Positions 62,412 through 64,000 of a DNA stretch of 64,000 bases are shown piece by piece. Source of the stretch: Lampris incognitus (taxonomy: Eukaryota > Chordata > Actinopteri > Lampriformes > Lampridae); contig NC_079214.1 of assembly GCF_029633865.1 (NCBI RefSeq), positions 25,776,373 to 25,840,372 on the forward strand, given 5' to 3'. The position numbers and the translations under genes are program-made. Every line of letters starts with the position of its first letter. Position 1 is the first letter of the stretch. The notes under the pieces were generated by a model. That model was given only the letters and a program-made list of their open reading frames with translations. It ran no database searches and was not told where the DNA came from.

Positions 62412-62850
62412 GACTTTTTTCACCCCTTTTTCTCCCCATTTGCACTTAGCCAATTGCCGTATTTTCCGAGAGATCTCAATGTCTGCTCCACCCCTCTGCC
62501 AATCTGGGGAGGGCTGCAGACTGCCACATGCTTCCTCCAATACCTGTGGAGTCGCCAGCCACTTCTTTTTACCTGACAGTGAGGAGTTTCACCATAGGGA
62601 CGTAGCACATGGGAGGATCATGCTATTCCCCCCAGTTCCCCCTCCCCCGTGAACAAGCGCCCCAACCGACCAGAGGAGAGGCGTTAGTGCAGCGACCAGG
62701 ACACATACCCACATCCGGCTTCCCACTCACAGACACGGCCAATTGTGTCTCTAGGGACATCCGACCAAGCCGGAGGTAATATGGGGATTCAAACCGGTGA
62801 TCCTCGTGTTGGTAGGCAACGGAATAGACTGCTACGCCACCTGGATGCCT
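62412..62850 (-). repeat. tRNA-derived SINE, family 1, copy 3 (reverse)
   Basis: The reverse complement reads GGTGGCGTAGCAGTCTATTCC, then a B-box-like GGTTTGAATCCCC, GGTGAAACTCCTCACTG and a G/A-rich tail. Intron 35 of fbn1. Confidence 0.8.
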
Positions 62851-63872
62851 AATTCCTTAATTTTCAATGGGAAATGGCATATATAATGACAGAGGAAAAG
62901 ACAAGGCTGTAAACATTATCTTCAGATATAGTATTTTTACATGACTCAAAAAGACTGTAAACAACTAAAATCACAATATCACTATACTCACCATGCACTA
63001 CAAAACAGATGTCAGTGGGCTCCGCTATTTTTTGAAAATGTCCGAATTGCGTCACATCTCGTGAACTTTGGGAGTTTACAGAAAACGTCTACCTCTGAAG
63101 CTGTGCATGGTGACCTTCTCACTAGATTTAGCTACTTTTACCCTCTTAGTGACTTTATTTCTACAAATTGACTAGGGACAAATTTAGCGACTTATTCAGA
63201 CCATCAGGGGCAAGCTGAGAAATATATTCAAATATTGTAATTCATTCCCATGCACACTCCTCAGAGTAATTGCAGTCCACAGCTCTTCTGCCGGGGTCTC
63301 TCCCTCTCCAGTCAGTGGGTGTTGGTGTGTAGGGCAGACAGGAGGATGCTGCTCGCCGCAGGAGGCGGAGTTCAGTTGTAGTGAGTTTCTATGTTTACGT
63401 TGAAGCTCTCACTCTGAAACTTTCTCTGGATTGGCACTTGTCAAAGCACGAGAAAGTGGTGCACTACAGTATATGTGCCATAGCTCTCATGCCATTCAAA
63501 TATTTTGTTGAAGATTTTTCTATTGAATCCAATTCAGCAATGTTGTAAAACGCTTTCATAACTTGTAAATATGTAAATAGTTCATTTGGTCTTGTAAATA
63601 TATAAGTAGTTCACTGGATCTTCTCCCCCACTTGGTAATTTTTTTTTTTTGGTTACTTTTTTACTTCAAATATACAGTGTCCCAGTAGTGAGTTTGTGGT
63701 TATTTTGCTAAATATTTCTCTATCTACTTTTTTTTTATGGCTTAATGTGATCTCTCTCTCCCTGCAACCAACACACCACTAAGCTTTATGCAAATGAATG
63801 TGTGATTATGTCATCAATATGCAAATGAATACATGCATCATCTGGCGACTTGGCAACACTGCATACCACAAG

Positions 63873-64000
63873 TGTCCAGGTAGTGTAGCAGTGTATTTCG
63901 TTGCCTACCTACATGGGGATCACCGGTTCAAATCTCTGTGTTACCTCTGGCTTGATCGGACAGCCCTACAGACACAACTGGTCTTGTCTGCGGGTGGGAA
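63873..64000 (+). repeat. tRNA-derived SINE, family 1, copy 4 (cut by window end)
   Basis: Head with GTAGTGTAGCAGTG and GGTTCAAATCTC, identical in order to the other copies. The body runs off the window. Confidence 0.75.

Larger units (their letters stand above)
60037..64000 (+). other. intron 35, incomplete
   Basis: About 4 kb without an exon. It contains a short duplicated motif (about 61228-61375), a diverged inverted repeat (61836-62012), a minus-strand SINE (62412-62850) and the start of a plus-strand copy of the same SINE (63873-64000). Confidence 0.7.

Overview
The window reads as a teleost fish nuclear genome. It carries a large multi-exon gene with GT-AG introns, very dense CA/TG/TC microsatellites, tRNA-derived SINEs, LINE fragments, a Tc1-like transposon, a Penelope-like relic, several non-autonomous DNA elements and an assembly gap of exactly 200 Ns. 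I see one protein-coding gene, on the + strand: a fibrillin, best matched to fibrillin-1 (fbn1). The first coding exon is at 11880-12034 and the last exon in the window ends at 60036. The gene continues beyond the right edge. I recognise 35 coding exons (4,615 bp), about the N-terminal half of a fibrillin.

Layout. 1-11879 is upstream intergenic DNA with SINEs, palindromic repeats and microsatellites and no gene I can support. 11880-12034 encodes the signal peptide and the furin-type processing site. Intron 1 (12035-20996) holds a foldback element with a nested hAT MITE, TTAGGG-like repeats and the N gap. The four exons expected here (FUN motif and EGF1-3) are not visible. 20997-21196 is the hybrid-1 exon, with two 1-bp insertions. 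24799-35384 carries cbEGF1-2, TB1, a Pro/Gly-rich linker, an EGF and cbEGF3-5; intron 3 in this stretch is a nest of mobile elements. 39611-45603 carries cbEGF6, TB2, cbEGF7-9, hybrid 2, cbEGF10, TB3 and cbEGF11. 46258-51602 carries cbEGF12-17. 56680-60036 carries cbEGF18-22, TB4 and cbEGF23. From 60037 to the end is intron.

Except for the missing exons 2-5, the domain order and nearly all exon lengths match human FBN1 one for one. Every internal exon is phase 1-1 once the two hybrid-1 insertions are discounted. The most interesting points are: an RGD motif at the end of TB3 that I recall from FBN2 but not from human FBN1, beside the usual TB4 RGD; a polymorphism-prone (TG)n tract just upstream of the acceptor of the RGD-bearing TB4 exon, reminiscent of CFTR exon 9; a linker between TB1 and the next EGF rich in both Pro and Gly; the frame lesions and missing exons at the 5' end; and several well-delimited transposable elements with intact target-site duplications. 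I found no bacterial-type system and no undescribed gene system.
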